Shown: piece after piece, positions 20,418 to 31,980 of the stretch | Layout of the letters: every line of letters starts with the position of its first letter | How positions within the stretch are numbered: position 1 is the stretch's first letter | DNA from: Platanthera guangdongensis | Lineage: Eukaryota; Streptophyta; Magnoliopsida; Asparagales; Orchidaceae | Reading direction: 5' to 3' | NCBI GenBank assembly: GCA_039583875.1 | Contig: CM077165.1 | Coordinates: 72,032,757-72,096,756 of the forward strand | Length of the DNA stretch: 64,000 nucleotides | Notes under the pieces: generated by a model | What the model was told of the DNA's origin: nothing | The model's input: only the letters and a program-made list of their open reading frames with translations | Databases searched by the model: none | Made by a program: the position numbers and the translations under genes

Positions 20418-22545
20418 TAGATATAGCAATGGAAAAATGAAGTACTACAATCAAAATAAATCAAATTTTGTTAATGAGGAAATTGATAGTAGTGAGGATG
20501 AAAATGAAGCTAATAATGATAAGAAAAAACATTCTTTTACATTCATGGCAAAGACTAGTTTTATTGAATCTTCTGACGATGACTTAGAAGATAAAAGTGA
20601 TTTAGAAAAAGAACTAATAGCTTCACTAAAAAGGGTAAGAGAACAAGAAGAGTTAATTGAATCACTTGAATTGTCTCTAGAAAATACTCAAACATGGAGT
20701 CAAAGCATCACCTTAAATCACATTGAAAATCATGTAGAGAGATCAATGAATATGATTAGTGATCTAAAAGAAGAAATTCTCTTGTTAAAAACCGAAATTA
20801 AAAATAAACATTATAAAGTTTCATCCTTATCTGATACTTGTTCCTTTGTTGATGCAGGAGACCAAATGGAAGAGAAAATGAAAAACATATCTGAAAACCT
20901 TCATGAAATGAAATTAAATTTAGTAACCAATAATGAATTAACTGATAGTGATGAGCTTTTTGAAGCTACTGATTTAGTGAATAACATAAATCAATTAATG
21001 AGAGACAGGGATATTGATAGAAAGCAAATTCAAGAACTAACACTGCAGGTTCAAAAACTCAAGGATGATCTTCAAAGGTTGTTCAAGTTTGAAGACTCCA
21101 TAAACAAGCTGAATAGTCTCATATCTATGCAAAGATCTACACATGATAAGAGTGGATTAGGCTATCATACAGGAGAATCATCAGAAGGAACAGAGAAGGG
21201 TGAAAATCAAATGAATTTCAAATTCAAAGGTGCTGAAAATCTCATGCCAAAAAGGTATACTTGTCAACCACTCTCCAATAAAATTTGTTATATCTGCAAT
21301 TATTATGGTCATGAATCTATTAACTGCAATTTTTATAATTATTCATCTTTATCATCTTTTAGCACTGTTAATAGTTGTTCTTACTGCAAAAAATATGGTC
21401 ACACTATAAGAACATGCAATAAGTTAAACTCTTCAAATGTTTTTGAAAATAATAATGGAATCTATCATTGCTATGTTGTTCAATCTGCCCTAAAAGCATT
21501 AAAAGAAAGTAGATCCAATAAATGGATAATTGATAGTGGTTGCACTAGTCATATGACAGGAGAATTAAAGAAAATTAAAAATCTAGAAAACTATCTAGGA
21601 GGCACAGTTAAATTTGGAAATGATCAAGGAGCAGAAATTAAAGGAAAAGGTGAAGTCTCACTTGTTAATGGTAAATTAAAAAATGTCTTATTTGTAGAAG
21701 GATTAAAACATAACCTGCTAAGTGTAAGTCAAATTTGTGATCAAGATTATGAAGTAACATTCAATAAAGAAGGTGTAAAAGTTTATGACAAAAATGGCAA
21801 TGTAGTGGCTTTAGGAAAAAGAAATAAAGAAAATCTATACATCATGAGTGATTCCATCAATCCAAAATGTATGATAACTCAAGAAGAAAATGACTGGTTA
21901 TGGCATAAGAGAATGTTCCATATTAGTTTTGACAATTTAGTAAAATTATATCAATGTCAAGTTGTACGTGACATTCCTAAAATTAAAAAACCAGTAAATC
22001 CTATTTGTGATTCTTGTATGAAAGGAAAAATGGTTAGAGTTAAACATCCTAGCAAAGAAAATAATACCTCTAAACTACTAGATCTTATTCACATGGATCT
22101 ATGTGGCCCTTTTAGGACTGAGGGGTATAATGGTGAGAGATATTTCATGACAATGATAGATGACTACACAAGGTTAACATGTATCACTCTTTTATGGAGC
22201 AAAGATGAGGCATTCAAAAGCTTTTATGATTATAAAATTCATGTAGAAAAACAATCAGGAAAGAGCATAAAAAGTATAAGAACAGATAGAGGTGGGAAAT
22301 TTATATCAAAAGAATTCAAAGACTTCTGTATTGATAATGGAATTAATAAACAATTAACTGAAGCTAGAACACCACAACAAAATGGTGTTGCAGAACGAAA
22401 AAATAGAACAATTCAAGAAATGATTAGGACTATACTTAATGAAAGTAAGCTAAGTGATACCTTCTGGACCTTTGCAGTTCAAACAGCTGTTCATATAATG
22501 AACAGGTGCTTATTAAAACATGATTCTCAAAAAAACACCATATGA
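20418..22545 (+). pseudogene. pol: Copia D spacer, protease and integrase
   Basis: Open from about 20344 to 22545. A 270-residue acidic, coiled-coil-like spacer (EKELIASLKRVREQEELIES) carries two further CCHC/CCHH-like clusters (CYICNYYGHESINC, CSYCKKYGHTIRTC). Protease has WIIDSGCTSHMTG, with its catalytic Asp codon at 21532. Integrase has a WHKRMFH...CDSC zinc site, then IHMDLCGP (first Asp), RTDRGGKF (second Asp) and QQNGVAERKN (Glu). The frame is lost at about 22545, just before KTPYELWYNKKPS, which continues one frame over from 22520. The long coiled-coil spacer with extra knuckles is unusual for copia and recalls large-gag lineages; lineage is not resolved. Confidence 0.9.
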
Positions 22546-24136
22546 ATTGTGGTATAATAAAAAACCTTCAGTTAAATATCTAAAGGTATTTGGAAGCAAA
22601 TGTTGGGTTAAGAAGAAAGAAGCTGATCTAGGAAAGTTAGATAACAGAAGTGATGAAGCTATATTTATTGGATACTCTTTGGCCAGTAAAGGGTATAGAT
22701 GTCTCTTAAAAGAAAGTCAAAAAATTGATGAAAGCTCGGATGTTAAATTTGAAGAATCTAATTTCAGACAAGTAAAAGTAGATTCTGAAAAAGATGATGA
22801 CCTAATAGAAAATGAACAAATTGAAATTACACCTGAACTAGATAATACTGATTCATCTAGTGATGCATCCATAAACTCAAATCTGGATGAAAACACATAA
22901 ATAATTCCAAGAAAAATCAAAACATGCCACAAAAATCATCCTGAAAGTCAAATTATTGGAAACCCAAGTCAAGGGGTCACTACAAGAAGAAATTCATCAA
23001 GAATACTATATTCCATGATAGCCATAGATGAACCAAAAACTATAAAAGATGCTCTTGTTAATGAATCTTGGCTACATGCTATGACTGAAGAAATTCATCA
23101 AATTCTAAAAAATAACACTTGGGAACTTGTAGAAAGACCTAAAAATAAAAATATTATTGGTTCAAAATGGGTGTTTAGAAATAAGCTAAATGAAAAAGGT
23201 GACGTCATTCGAAATAAAGCTAGACTAGTATGTAAAGGATATTCCCAAATAGAAGGTATAGACTATGAGGAAACTTTTGCTCATGTCGCAAGAATGAAGT
23301 CAATAAGAATGTTTCTTTCAATGTCCATAAACTTAAACTTTAAAATTTTTCAAATGGACGTAAAATCGGCCTTCTTAAATGGCTACCTAGAAGAAGAGGT
23401 TTACATGGAGCAACCTGAAGGATTTGTTCTCATATATGTTGATGATATATTATTAGGTTCAAGAGACTTAGCTTCATGCAATGACTTTGTGAAAGAAATG
23501 AAAAATACTTTTGAAATGTCAATGATAGGTGAACTATCATATTTTCTAGGTTTACAAATACATCAAAAGAAAGAGGGAATCTTTCTAAGTCAAAGTAAAT
23601 ATCTATTAGAAATACTTGACAAATTTGGAATGAAAGATTGTAAACCCATTAGTACTCCCATGAGTACAAATGAGAAGTTATCAAAAGATATGGATGGACA
23701 AGAAATTGACCAAAAACAATATAGATCCTTGATAGGAAGTCTCTTTTACTTAACATCAACTCGACCAGATATAATGCACTCAGTATGTTTAATATCTAGA
23801 TTTCAAAGTAATCCTAAAGAGAGTCACTGGAGTGCTGGAAAACGAATCTTAAGGTATTTGAAAGGCACTATTGATTTTGGGTTATTCTATCCAAATAAAA
23901 CAAATGACACTCTTATGGCTTATACAGACGCTGACTGGGCCGGTTGTATCGATGAACGTAAAAGTACAAGTGGAGGAGCCTTCTTTATAGGAAACCATCT
24001 TGTGGCATGGCACTCAAAGAAGCAAGGTTCAGTTACATTATCGACAGCTGAGTCAGAATTTATTGCTGCAACGACATGTTGCACACAAATTTTATGGATG
24101 AAAGAACTTAAAAAGATAATTCATAATTTTAACTAG
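22520..24136 (+). pseudogene. pol: Copia D integrase tail, RT and truncated RNase H
   Basis: The frame opens with TPYELWYNKKPSVKYLKVFG and runs to a TAA at 22898-22900. It continues in the same phase through [33 protein letters not shown]. After MEQPEGFV it jumps directly to [11 protein letters not shown]. The copia C RT has about 60 residues between these points (including [13 protein letters not shown]), so D has lost them in frame. RNase H begins normally ([19 protein letters not shown]) but ends at IIHNFN, where the stop codon is formed by LTR sequence. Its C-terminal third, including the SRTKHI region, is missing. RT and RNase H are therefore non-functional. Confidence 0.9.
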
Positions 24137-25635
24137 GATTGTCATTGTTGTACTTCTTGTTTTTAATTTTTTAATAACTATATCCTTTATTTTTAGGAAA
24201 AAGAATATGAACAAGTGTTATGTTAACACTTGGAAAGAAGATGATGAGAATCTATTTGCTTCAAACAAATGGTACCGTGAAGGGTACACATCTCCAAGTA
24301 GAAAGAAATTCTTCTACTAACCAAAAGCACTTTATGCTCTTTTAAATGTGGTTTTATATTTACTTCTTATGAATGACTTTATTGCTTTTAACAACATTAG
24401 AAAGACAATGTGTGGTTGGATGGTATGAGCACAATAGTTCATGTTTTTTATTCAAATGTTTAAGTTGAATATGTCCTTTTATGTTGATGGTGTGTAATGA
24501 TATGATCAAGTCTATGTTAAACATGATGTAGGGTATCTAAGCATTGTTTTGAAAATGATTACATGATGAGAAAGATAATTCATATCATGAAAGGTTATCA
24601 CATGTAACACTATAATTGTTAACATAATGCCTAAGTATTACACTTGTCAAACCTTACTTTTATGAAATATTTCGTAAGGTCTTTTATGAGTTTTATTAAG
24701 GTTTGTTTTTTTTAATATTAAGATAAATAATCTCAATTATTTTCGAAATTAAACCAGCCGTTTATTTAATAAAAACTGTTTTTAAATAGGGCCGAATTTC
24801 TTGCTAACAATGGCGGTTTCTTTTTTTAAAAAAAAAACAAACAAAAAATGAAATGGTAGCACCCCTTGATGAAAGGTTGCGGTTTTTTGAATAACTAACA
24901 TTTTATAAATGTTATTGTGATGATTGAGAAGGTGCTCAAGCCATGTGTTCTAAAAATAGAAAGAGAGAAAGAAAACCGTAAAGGTGAAGAAGGAAAACCG
25001 TGAAGAACATTGTTGTCAAGACCAATGTCTTCGGTTTTGTTCTCTTGAGGGCAATCTCAAAAGAATCAAGTCCATGACTTGATTGAAGAAAGGAGAAAGC
25101 CGAGCACTTGGATCTCAGATCCAAAACACTTGCATAAGAAGTGGAAGGTTCGGCCATTGAAAAGTCTTGTTGAAGAAAATCGTGAAGAGGCTTCAAGTTG
25201 GACGAGAAGGTTTGATGAGAATTAAGTCTTTATCCCTTCAAATATTGAGAAGAAAACTGAGGTAGTTGTTTGTTTAAAATTACTACATATCATCTTCTTC
25301 ATTGTGGACTATTAAGGTTTCAAACCTTAAGTAATTACTCCACAAGTTTTAGAGAGACAAATAAAGAAATTGTCACACAAATTCTTTATTTGCTCAAAGT
25401 TTAAATTCAACTTCAATTCTACTTCTATTAGCATCTTGTCTTTTAAATTTCATTAAGTTGTTGTAATGATATTTAATCATATGTATCTTGTTAGAATGAA
25501 GATTTTTATTTAGATAAATTTATAAAAGAAATTCTGTGATTTGTTGAGTTAATTTATTATGAAATGTTTGAAATTCAAATTGTTATATGTATGTTAACTT
25601 CCTTTATGTATTGTCATTAGCACTCAATATTAACA
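24124..25635 (+). repeat. D 3' LTR lacking its first 8 bases
   Basis: Collinear with 18003-19520. The expected TGTTGAGG start and preceding polypurine tract are absent, and RNase H coding sequence runs straight into TAATTTTAAC of the LTR. The right end ATTAACA is intact. Confidence 0.9.
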
Positions 25636-27833
25636 GGATACTCATGGAAACCATCCAACCAATCAACATCCTACACAGAGCATTCTAGCGGAAGCAGTTT
25701 ATAAAAGTTGCAATAAAGAACCCAGCATTAAAGCATGAATGTCCACTAATACCAAATAGGAATGTTACAAATACCAACGTAAGCCTTAAGGCCTTACAAA
25801 ATGTTTCACTTGATATTACATGATTTACAAACCACGGCACGCAGGCCGGTCATACATGAATAAAACAGTAAACACTTCCATTTGGGCCTTCGAGGGCCGG
25901 CTTCGCAAAAAGGGCTTTAGCCCGCTATTGACCGCTTGGTCCAGCAGCACCTGCAAGCAACAAACCACCGCACGGTGGCAAAACAAGGCAATGGTCAGCA
26001 ATGCTGACCAAATTATAATGATCCCACCCCCAACTCGGGGCGACGATGCTCCTTCCCTACATTTCATTAGCATAAGCGAGCAATAAATATATATATAGCC
26101 ATTTCATCACAGACGTTGGCTCGCACAGCCACACGCCCCGTGCTCTCAGGGCACATTCTCGGTGAACCGGTCGATGTCACGACAATTAAAGCCATAGACA
26201 TTCCGGACTCACCACCGCCACTTAGATGGCCAAACCTATGAGCAATATGTCTTCTTGGCCTGGGTCACGACAATTTAAGCCATCGACCGCCGAAGACCTT
26301 AATCTATGCCAACGGCAAGTGCCACGTGCCTTTAGGTCTCTTTAACCGAACGACATAGAACGGGTACGGTTCCATCTAACCCGTGCTCACATCGCAACGA
26401 CAATTTAAGCCATTTGCGCGGGTCAAACTTCCACCGAGTCCCATTTCCATCACAATTCACATAACCCGGTTATGTTCAAGTTGGCTCTCAGGCCACCAAG
26501 TTGGCAAGATCTCGTATCCGCCTAGTTTTCCGGGTGCACCTTTGGGTTAGTCCTCAAGGCTCCCTGCTGCAATCTACGCGTAGAAAATCCGAAAACAATC
26601 AATAGCACGGAGTCTTCTCCGGCATTTATGCAATGCAACATCACCGATCCAGACCAACATGTCCGGGTAGGCTTCATACATCATGCCTATGTCCTTTCTC
26701 GCTTACGGACTCTAAACAACGGGGACTTCACATATCTACCCGAAGGAATGCCTCCAACTCTCCGCCAAACTCGCGAGAGCGGGCTTCCTATGCAAAGAAG
26801 GAGAGCTACTCATGCTCAAGAAGAGAATCGTTACCCTAGCATTCCTCTTTGGCGCCATTGAAAAGTAAGTGGATGAAAAGCACCGCACTAGCTTTGCTTC
26901 CATGGATCCGGCGTCGGCTCGCGATTTGGAGCTTCGAAGCTCCTCCAATGGCCGGATCTAGCTCCTTCTTCCTTCCTTGGCTCTCCTCTCTCTCTAAGCT
27001 TTTAGAAAGATAACAACTTAAGAAAAGTGAGGGTTTCTAAGTCCAATCCCGGGTATATCCCTTCAGGAACAACCCCCAGCCGTTGGATCTCAAAATAAGG
27101 AAACGAACGGCTTTGATTCGGGACTAAAATGCCCAATCTGGACCGAACACGGCCTGGCACACGCCCGTGTCCAGGGCCGTGTGCCTCATTCGCCGTCAAA
27201 ATCGGCTCGCCTGGAACCTCACATGGGTATCGAACACGCCCGTGTTCGAACTGACACGCCCGTGTTCCACCTGACACGGCCGTGTGGCCGGCCGTGTACC
27301 CCCATCATTTTTCCCCGAAAACAACCCGAGCACTGCACGGGTTCTAGGACACGCCCGTGTCCTTGCTCGTGTCACCTTGACACGCCTGGGCTCCAAGCCG
27401 TGTACACGGTCTCGACACTCGATACTTCGTCGAGCGAAGATCGTCGACCTAATGACACGGCCTTGGATACGCCTGTGTCCTAGGCCGTGTTCCTTGTCTC
27501 GACACAATGTCGAGACCAAAGTGTCGAATTCCCAGGACGAGTGTCGACACGGGTCGACACGCCCTGCGACACGCCCGTGTCGCAGGCCGTGTGTCATGTC
27601 TCGACACTTCGTCGAACGCAGAGTGTCGACTTCGCGGCTAAGTGTCGATACGGGTCGACACGCCTGTGTCGCAGGCCGTGTGCCTAGTCTCGACACAATG
27701 TCGAGACCAAAGTGTCGACACAGGCTTGACACGCCCTGGGACACGCCCGTATCCCAGGCCGTGTGCCTGCAGCCAGAACCCAAAACTGGCCCAAAAACGT
27801 CCCCGTCACTCCTTTGAGTTTCGGGGCGTTACA
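25636..27833 (-). repeat. B 3' LTR, main part
   Basis: Continues 17909-17994 after D and is collinear with 41865-44068. Ends GGGGCGTTACA. It contains the GACACGCCCGTGTC/GTCGAC cluster at about 27145-27770. No gene is seen. Confidence 0.93.
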
Positions 27834-27850
27834 AACTTCCCCCTCTTAAA
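27834..27850 (-). other. Polypurine tract of B
   Basis: The minus strand reads AAGAGGGGGAAGTT directly before the LTR start TGTAACGCCCC. Confidence 0.65.
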
Positions 27851-27904
27851 AGATTTCGTCCTCGAAATTATATAAAGGAAAGACGTACAAAACCAAAATT
27901 TGTA

Positions 27905-30813
27905 CCTGAGCGGAACAACTCGGATACTCGTCAAGCATAGTCTGCTCTCGCTCCCAAGAGAGCTCCTCGCGACCGTAAATTGTCCCACCGGACCTTGACC
28001 ATCCTGATCTCTTTATTGCGTAGCCGCTTGACCTCCGAAGTCCTCAATCCGCACGGGCTTGACCTTTGTCGTTAGCCCATTATCCCGGCACTTGATCAAC
28101 CGCGATCACTTGCGTAGGCTCTTGCACCGCCTTTCGAAGCACCTAAATATGGAATACATCATGTAAACCACTAAGCTCCACTGAAAGCTTCAACCGATAG
28201 GCCGCTTCACAAACTCGCTCCAAAAACCTCAAACGGTGCCCAAGGTACCTCGGGCTTAGCTTTTTCAATCGCCACACCCGCGAGACACCCTTGAACGGCT
28301 TGATCTTTAGGTACACATAGTCGCCCACAGCTAACTCCACGTTCCTGTGCTTGGCATTATAGTACTTTGCTTGTCGGTCCTAAGCGATACGCAACCTCTC
28401 CTGAATGGTTCTCACCAAAGAAGTAGCATCCTCCACTTCTGATCGCTTATATAACTTTGACTCACCCATTTCTAACCAAGACAACGGCGTGCGACATTTT
28501 CTACCATATAGGGACTCGAAAGGCGCCATCTGAATACTCGCTTGGTAGCTATTATTGTATGCGAACTCCACCATATAAGATGGTCTTCCCATTGCTTTCC
28601 AAAATCCAAGACACACATGCGGAGCATGTCTTCCACGGTTCTATTGACCTCTCGGTCTTCCCATCCGTTTGCGGATGGAAGCTGTGCTAAATTTCAGCTT
28701 TGTTCCCAACATTTGCTGCACAAGCCTCCAATCATTGGACGTGAGCCGCCCATCTCGGTCACTCACGATGTTGTGGGGCACACCATGAAGCCGTACTATG
28801 TTATCCACATAAAGCTTTGCCAACTTCTCCACCGGATCATCCTTCCTATGCGAAATAAAATGCGACACCTTCGTTAACCGGTCCACGACCACCCAAATGG
28901 CGTCGTTCCCCTTTTGTGACCTTGGCAAACCGTGCACAAAGTCCATAGAGATGTCGTCAAATTTCCACTCCGGAATAGGCAAGGACTTAAGAAATCCTCC
29001 CGGCTTTTGGCACTCCGCCTTCACCAAGGCGCAAGTTTGGCACTTCGCTACGTAGAGCGCCACATCCTTCTTCAAACCAGGCCACCAAAACAGTTTCTTC
29101 ACATCACGGTACATCTTCGTGCTTCCCGGGTTAATCGAGAACTTGGTATGGTGTGCCTCGTGCAATAACTCCACCTGCAAATTACCCACACTTGGGACGC
29201 ACAGACGACCGTCCTTCCAAAGTAATCCGTCCTCCACAACGAATTGTGGATTTAACCCATCCAGAGCCTCTACCATGAACTGCTTCATATGAGCATCCAT
29301 ATCCAAAGCCTGCCGAATACGATCAGTCAGGTCATATTGGACTTCAGTCCAATTCAGAACCGCTTCAGCACTTGAATGCTTGTCCACACAAACAATCTCC
29401 AACGCCTCCAACTCTCGCACCAACCGCTCATCATGCACCGATAGCCAATTGGCTTGAGATGGGGCTCGGTGACTCAACGCGTCCGCACCGCATTCCCCTT
29501 ACCAGGCACGTAGTGGATCTTGAATGTATAGTCCCCCAGGAACTCCATCCATCTACGCTGCCGCATATTCAGATCCTTCTGATCAATAAGATACTTCAGG
29601 CTCTTGTGATCGGTGTAGATATCAATCTTCACACCGTACAAGTAGTGTCTCCACAGCTTCAAGGCAAAAAATCACGGCCGCTAACTCCAAGTCATGGACC
29701 GGATAGTTCCTTTCATGCACTTTTAGCTGTCTCGAGCCATAAGCTATTACACTTCCGTGTTGCAGTAGCACGCAACCCAAACCGTTGCCCGAAGCATCGC
29801 TATAAATCTCATAGCCTTCGGTCCCACATGGCGAACTCAGCACAGCGCCGTGGTCAACCGACACTTCAACTCCTCAAAAGCTCGCGCGCACTCCGGCGTC
29901 CAAACGAACTTATGCTCCTTCCTCGTCAAAGTAGTGAGAGGCAACGCTATCCGCGAGAAGTTCTCTACGAAGCGCCTATAATAGCCGGCAAGCCCCACAA
30001 AACTCCAGACTTCTGCTACCGTAACAAACTCAGGCCACTCCCGTATCACAACGATCTTCGCCAGATCCACAGCAATACCCTCTCTACTCACTATTCCTGA
30101 GGAACGCCACTGAGGATAGCCAAAACTCGCACTTCGAGAACTTGGCATACAACTGATTTCTCCTTAGCATTTCCAACACCAAATGAAGATGCTTGAAGTG
30201 ATCTTCCTCACTTTGCGAGTACACCAAAATATCGTCGATGAAGACGATCGCGAAATGGTCCCAAGTACTCCCTGAAAGTCCTATTCATCAAATCCATGAA
30301 CACCGACGGCGCATTAGTCAGCCCAAACGGCATGACCGTAAACTCATAATGCCCGTATCTCGTACTAAACGCTGTCTTCGGGATATCACTCTCCCTTATT
30401 CGCAGCTGATAGTACCCAGCCTTGAGATCCAACTTCGAGTACACCGTCGACCCGACTAACTGATCAAAAAGATCATCAATCCGGGGGATCGGGTACTTGT
30501 TCTTCTCTGTCAGCTTGTTGAGCTCCCGATAATCAATACATAGCCTCAAGCTTCCGTCCTTCTTCTTAACAAAGAGGACCGGTGCGCTCCAAGATGAAGA
30601 ACTCGGGCGCACATACCCTTGCTCCAACAACTCTTGCAGTTGAACTTTCAGCTCCGCCATTTCCTTAGGCGCTAGCCGATAAGGAGATCGTGACACAGGC
30701 TTTGCACCTGGCACTAGCTCAATCGTAAAATCTATCTCCCGCTGAGGCGGGGCTCCAGGAAGATCTGCGGGGAACACATCAGGGTATTCCGATACCACTA
30801 AAATACTATCCAA
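27905..30813 (-). pseudogene. pol: Chromovirus B RT, RNase H, integrase and chromodomain relic
   Basis: RT starts near 30813 ([20 protein letters not shown]) and is clean through [11 protein letters not shown] frameshift just before the catalytic box puts the FIDD-equivalent out of frame (about 30230). RT thumb and RNase H follow in pieces at 30148-29837, 29864-29622 and 29662-29474. The linker and integrase at 29477-28641 keep the zinc residues (HH, CQTC), the first Asp (ISMDFVHG) and the second (IVSDRDG). The core's end is frameshifted and continues at 28616-28380 (VEFAYNNSYQ) and 28340-28143. A chromodomain-like tail is recognisable down to about 27905. At least five frameshifts and several stops. 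B keeps the 60 bp of integrase that E has lost. Confidence 0.92.
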
Positions 30814-31269
30814 TGCGGGCTTCGGCTTGCAACTCCACTAGAGTAAAGAACAGTTCTACACCGGCACGAACCGCCTTCACCACCTGAAGAGCAGACATCA
30901 ACGTCTTGCTCAACCCCTTTAAGCCCGTAAAAGTCGTCTCACGACTTGCTCCCAGCTTGACTTCCTTCCGACCGCAATCGATATAGGCTTGCTGCTCCGA
31001 GATCCAGTCCATGCCAAATATAACATCGAACTCCACTAATGGAAGTAAAGACTCCTGCAGATCGAACTCCTGATTCCCAATACGAATCTTAACATCGCAG
31101 ATCCTATCCGCTCGCATCGAACACCCATTGGGCAACAACACATCCAACTTATCCTTCGCCATCGAAGAAGGGACTCCGATGCGTGATATAAATCCTTCGG
31201 ACAAGAAGGAGTGTGAAACTCCCGTGTCAAAGAGTGCTCGTGCCGGATTTTCACAAATCAATACAAATC
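30806..31269 (-). pseudogene. pro: Chromovirus B protease
   Basis: Aspartic protease with LICENPARALFDTGVSHSF, catalytic Asp retained, LLPNG and FDVIFGMDW. The long frame beginning at 31306 includes translated intron-like sequence (MLCTCYLTTACL) that is probably not protein. The conserved part starts at about 31269, directly after an AG. A one-base indel near 30815 separates protease from RT. With E (44069-44560) this is the only well-preserved protease of this family in the window. Confidence 0.88.
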
Positions 31270-31345
31270 CTAAACAAGCAGTGGTAAGGTAACATGTGCA
31301 TAACAAGTATTTAAAGAAATTGACTTGCTATAAATTAAACAGTAC
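31270..31345 (-). other. Candidate 76-nt intron between gag and protease in B
   Basis: The minus strand starts GTACTG after ...GTGGTGACAT and ends CTTGTTTAG before GATTTGTATTG. Both flanks are coding: the gag tail QADVVT upstream and FVLICENPAR downstream. The segment is T-rich, contains a stop, and has a CTTAC branch-point-like motif. It aligns with the 80-nt segment at 44561-44640 of E. In B the last exon base is T where E has G, and splicing as it stands would create a TGA. Confidence 0.6.
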
Positions 31346-31975
31346 ATGTCACCACATCAGCCTGTTTGATGGCCTCCTGTTGGCCAAGATTGTAGACCCT
31401 TGGTTGGGCCGGAGCATAATGGGATGCGATCGACTACACCGCCTTTCCCTTCTCTTCATAAGTAGCTCCCGGCCTTCTCTCGGACTTAGGACGTCCGCTC
31501 CAACAGTCACGGGCAAAATGCCCCGTCTTTCCACAAGTAAAACACGCGCCCGGGGTCCGACTCGTAGTCTCCACAGAAGCACCAGAAGGAGCTGGACCCG
31601 AAGTCCTATGCTTCTTGAAAGACCTCCGATAGCCGGCCTTTGAAGTAGTCGGCACTTTAAATTCATATTTCCTATCACCCAAGCTTTTCTTTGCTTGCAC
31701 ATTCTTCATGTCCTTCTCCAAGGACCGGGCAGTATTGACCATGGTTAAGAAACCCTGCGTCATTGGCCCCGAAAGTAGTAATCTCAACTCATCTCTCAAG
31801 CCTTCGTAGAAGCGATTAGTCTTGCGCTCCTCATCCACGATGGTGGAGCTAGCATATCGACTTAAACGAGTGAACTCATGGAGATACTCATCCACGCTCT
31901 TCTCACCCTGAACCAACTTCAGAAACTCATTCTCCAACGCTATCTTCTACGTCGAAGGGAGGTATCTAGCCAAGA
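31346..31975 (-). pseudogene. gag: Chromovirus B gag, C-terminal part
   Basis: Resumes gag to the left of copia C: FLARYLPST, a TAG, then a 168-codon frame (31937-31434) with FLKLVQGEKSVDEYLHEF, a basic linker and the knuckle CFTCGKTGHFARDC. After a TAG near 31434 the coding signal continues to the conserved tail RVYNLGQQEA...QADVVT, next to the intron-like segment. Confidence 0.9.
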
Positions 31976-31980
31976 ATAAT

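Larger units (their letters stand above)
17995..25635 (+). mobile_element. Element D: Ty1/copia retrotransposon in the 3' LTR of B
   Basis: Plus-strand element with a 5' LTR (17995-19520), initiator-Met PBS, gag, protease, integrase, RT, RNase H and 3' LTR (24124-25635). The target is the uninterrupted sequence 'gggtggttactcatgg' in the other B LTR. Flanks are ggtta (17990-17994) and ggata (25636-25640), a TSD with one mismatch. The coding region is AT-rich, unlike its GC-richer neighbours. Several frames are broken, an in-frame deletion removes part of RT, and the 3' LTR lacks its first 8 bases and PPT. Confidence 0.93.

Noticed and set aside
27181..27817. ORFs of 100-195 codons rich in RPC/TRP in B and E LTRs (also 14453-15113, 43420-43975, 47447-48179)
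   Set aside because: Products of the ACACGCCCGTGT repeat; the longest minus frame at 47643-48194 is partly real gag of A only beyond the E boundary.
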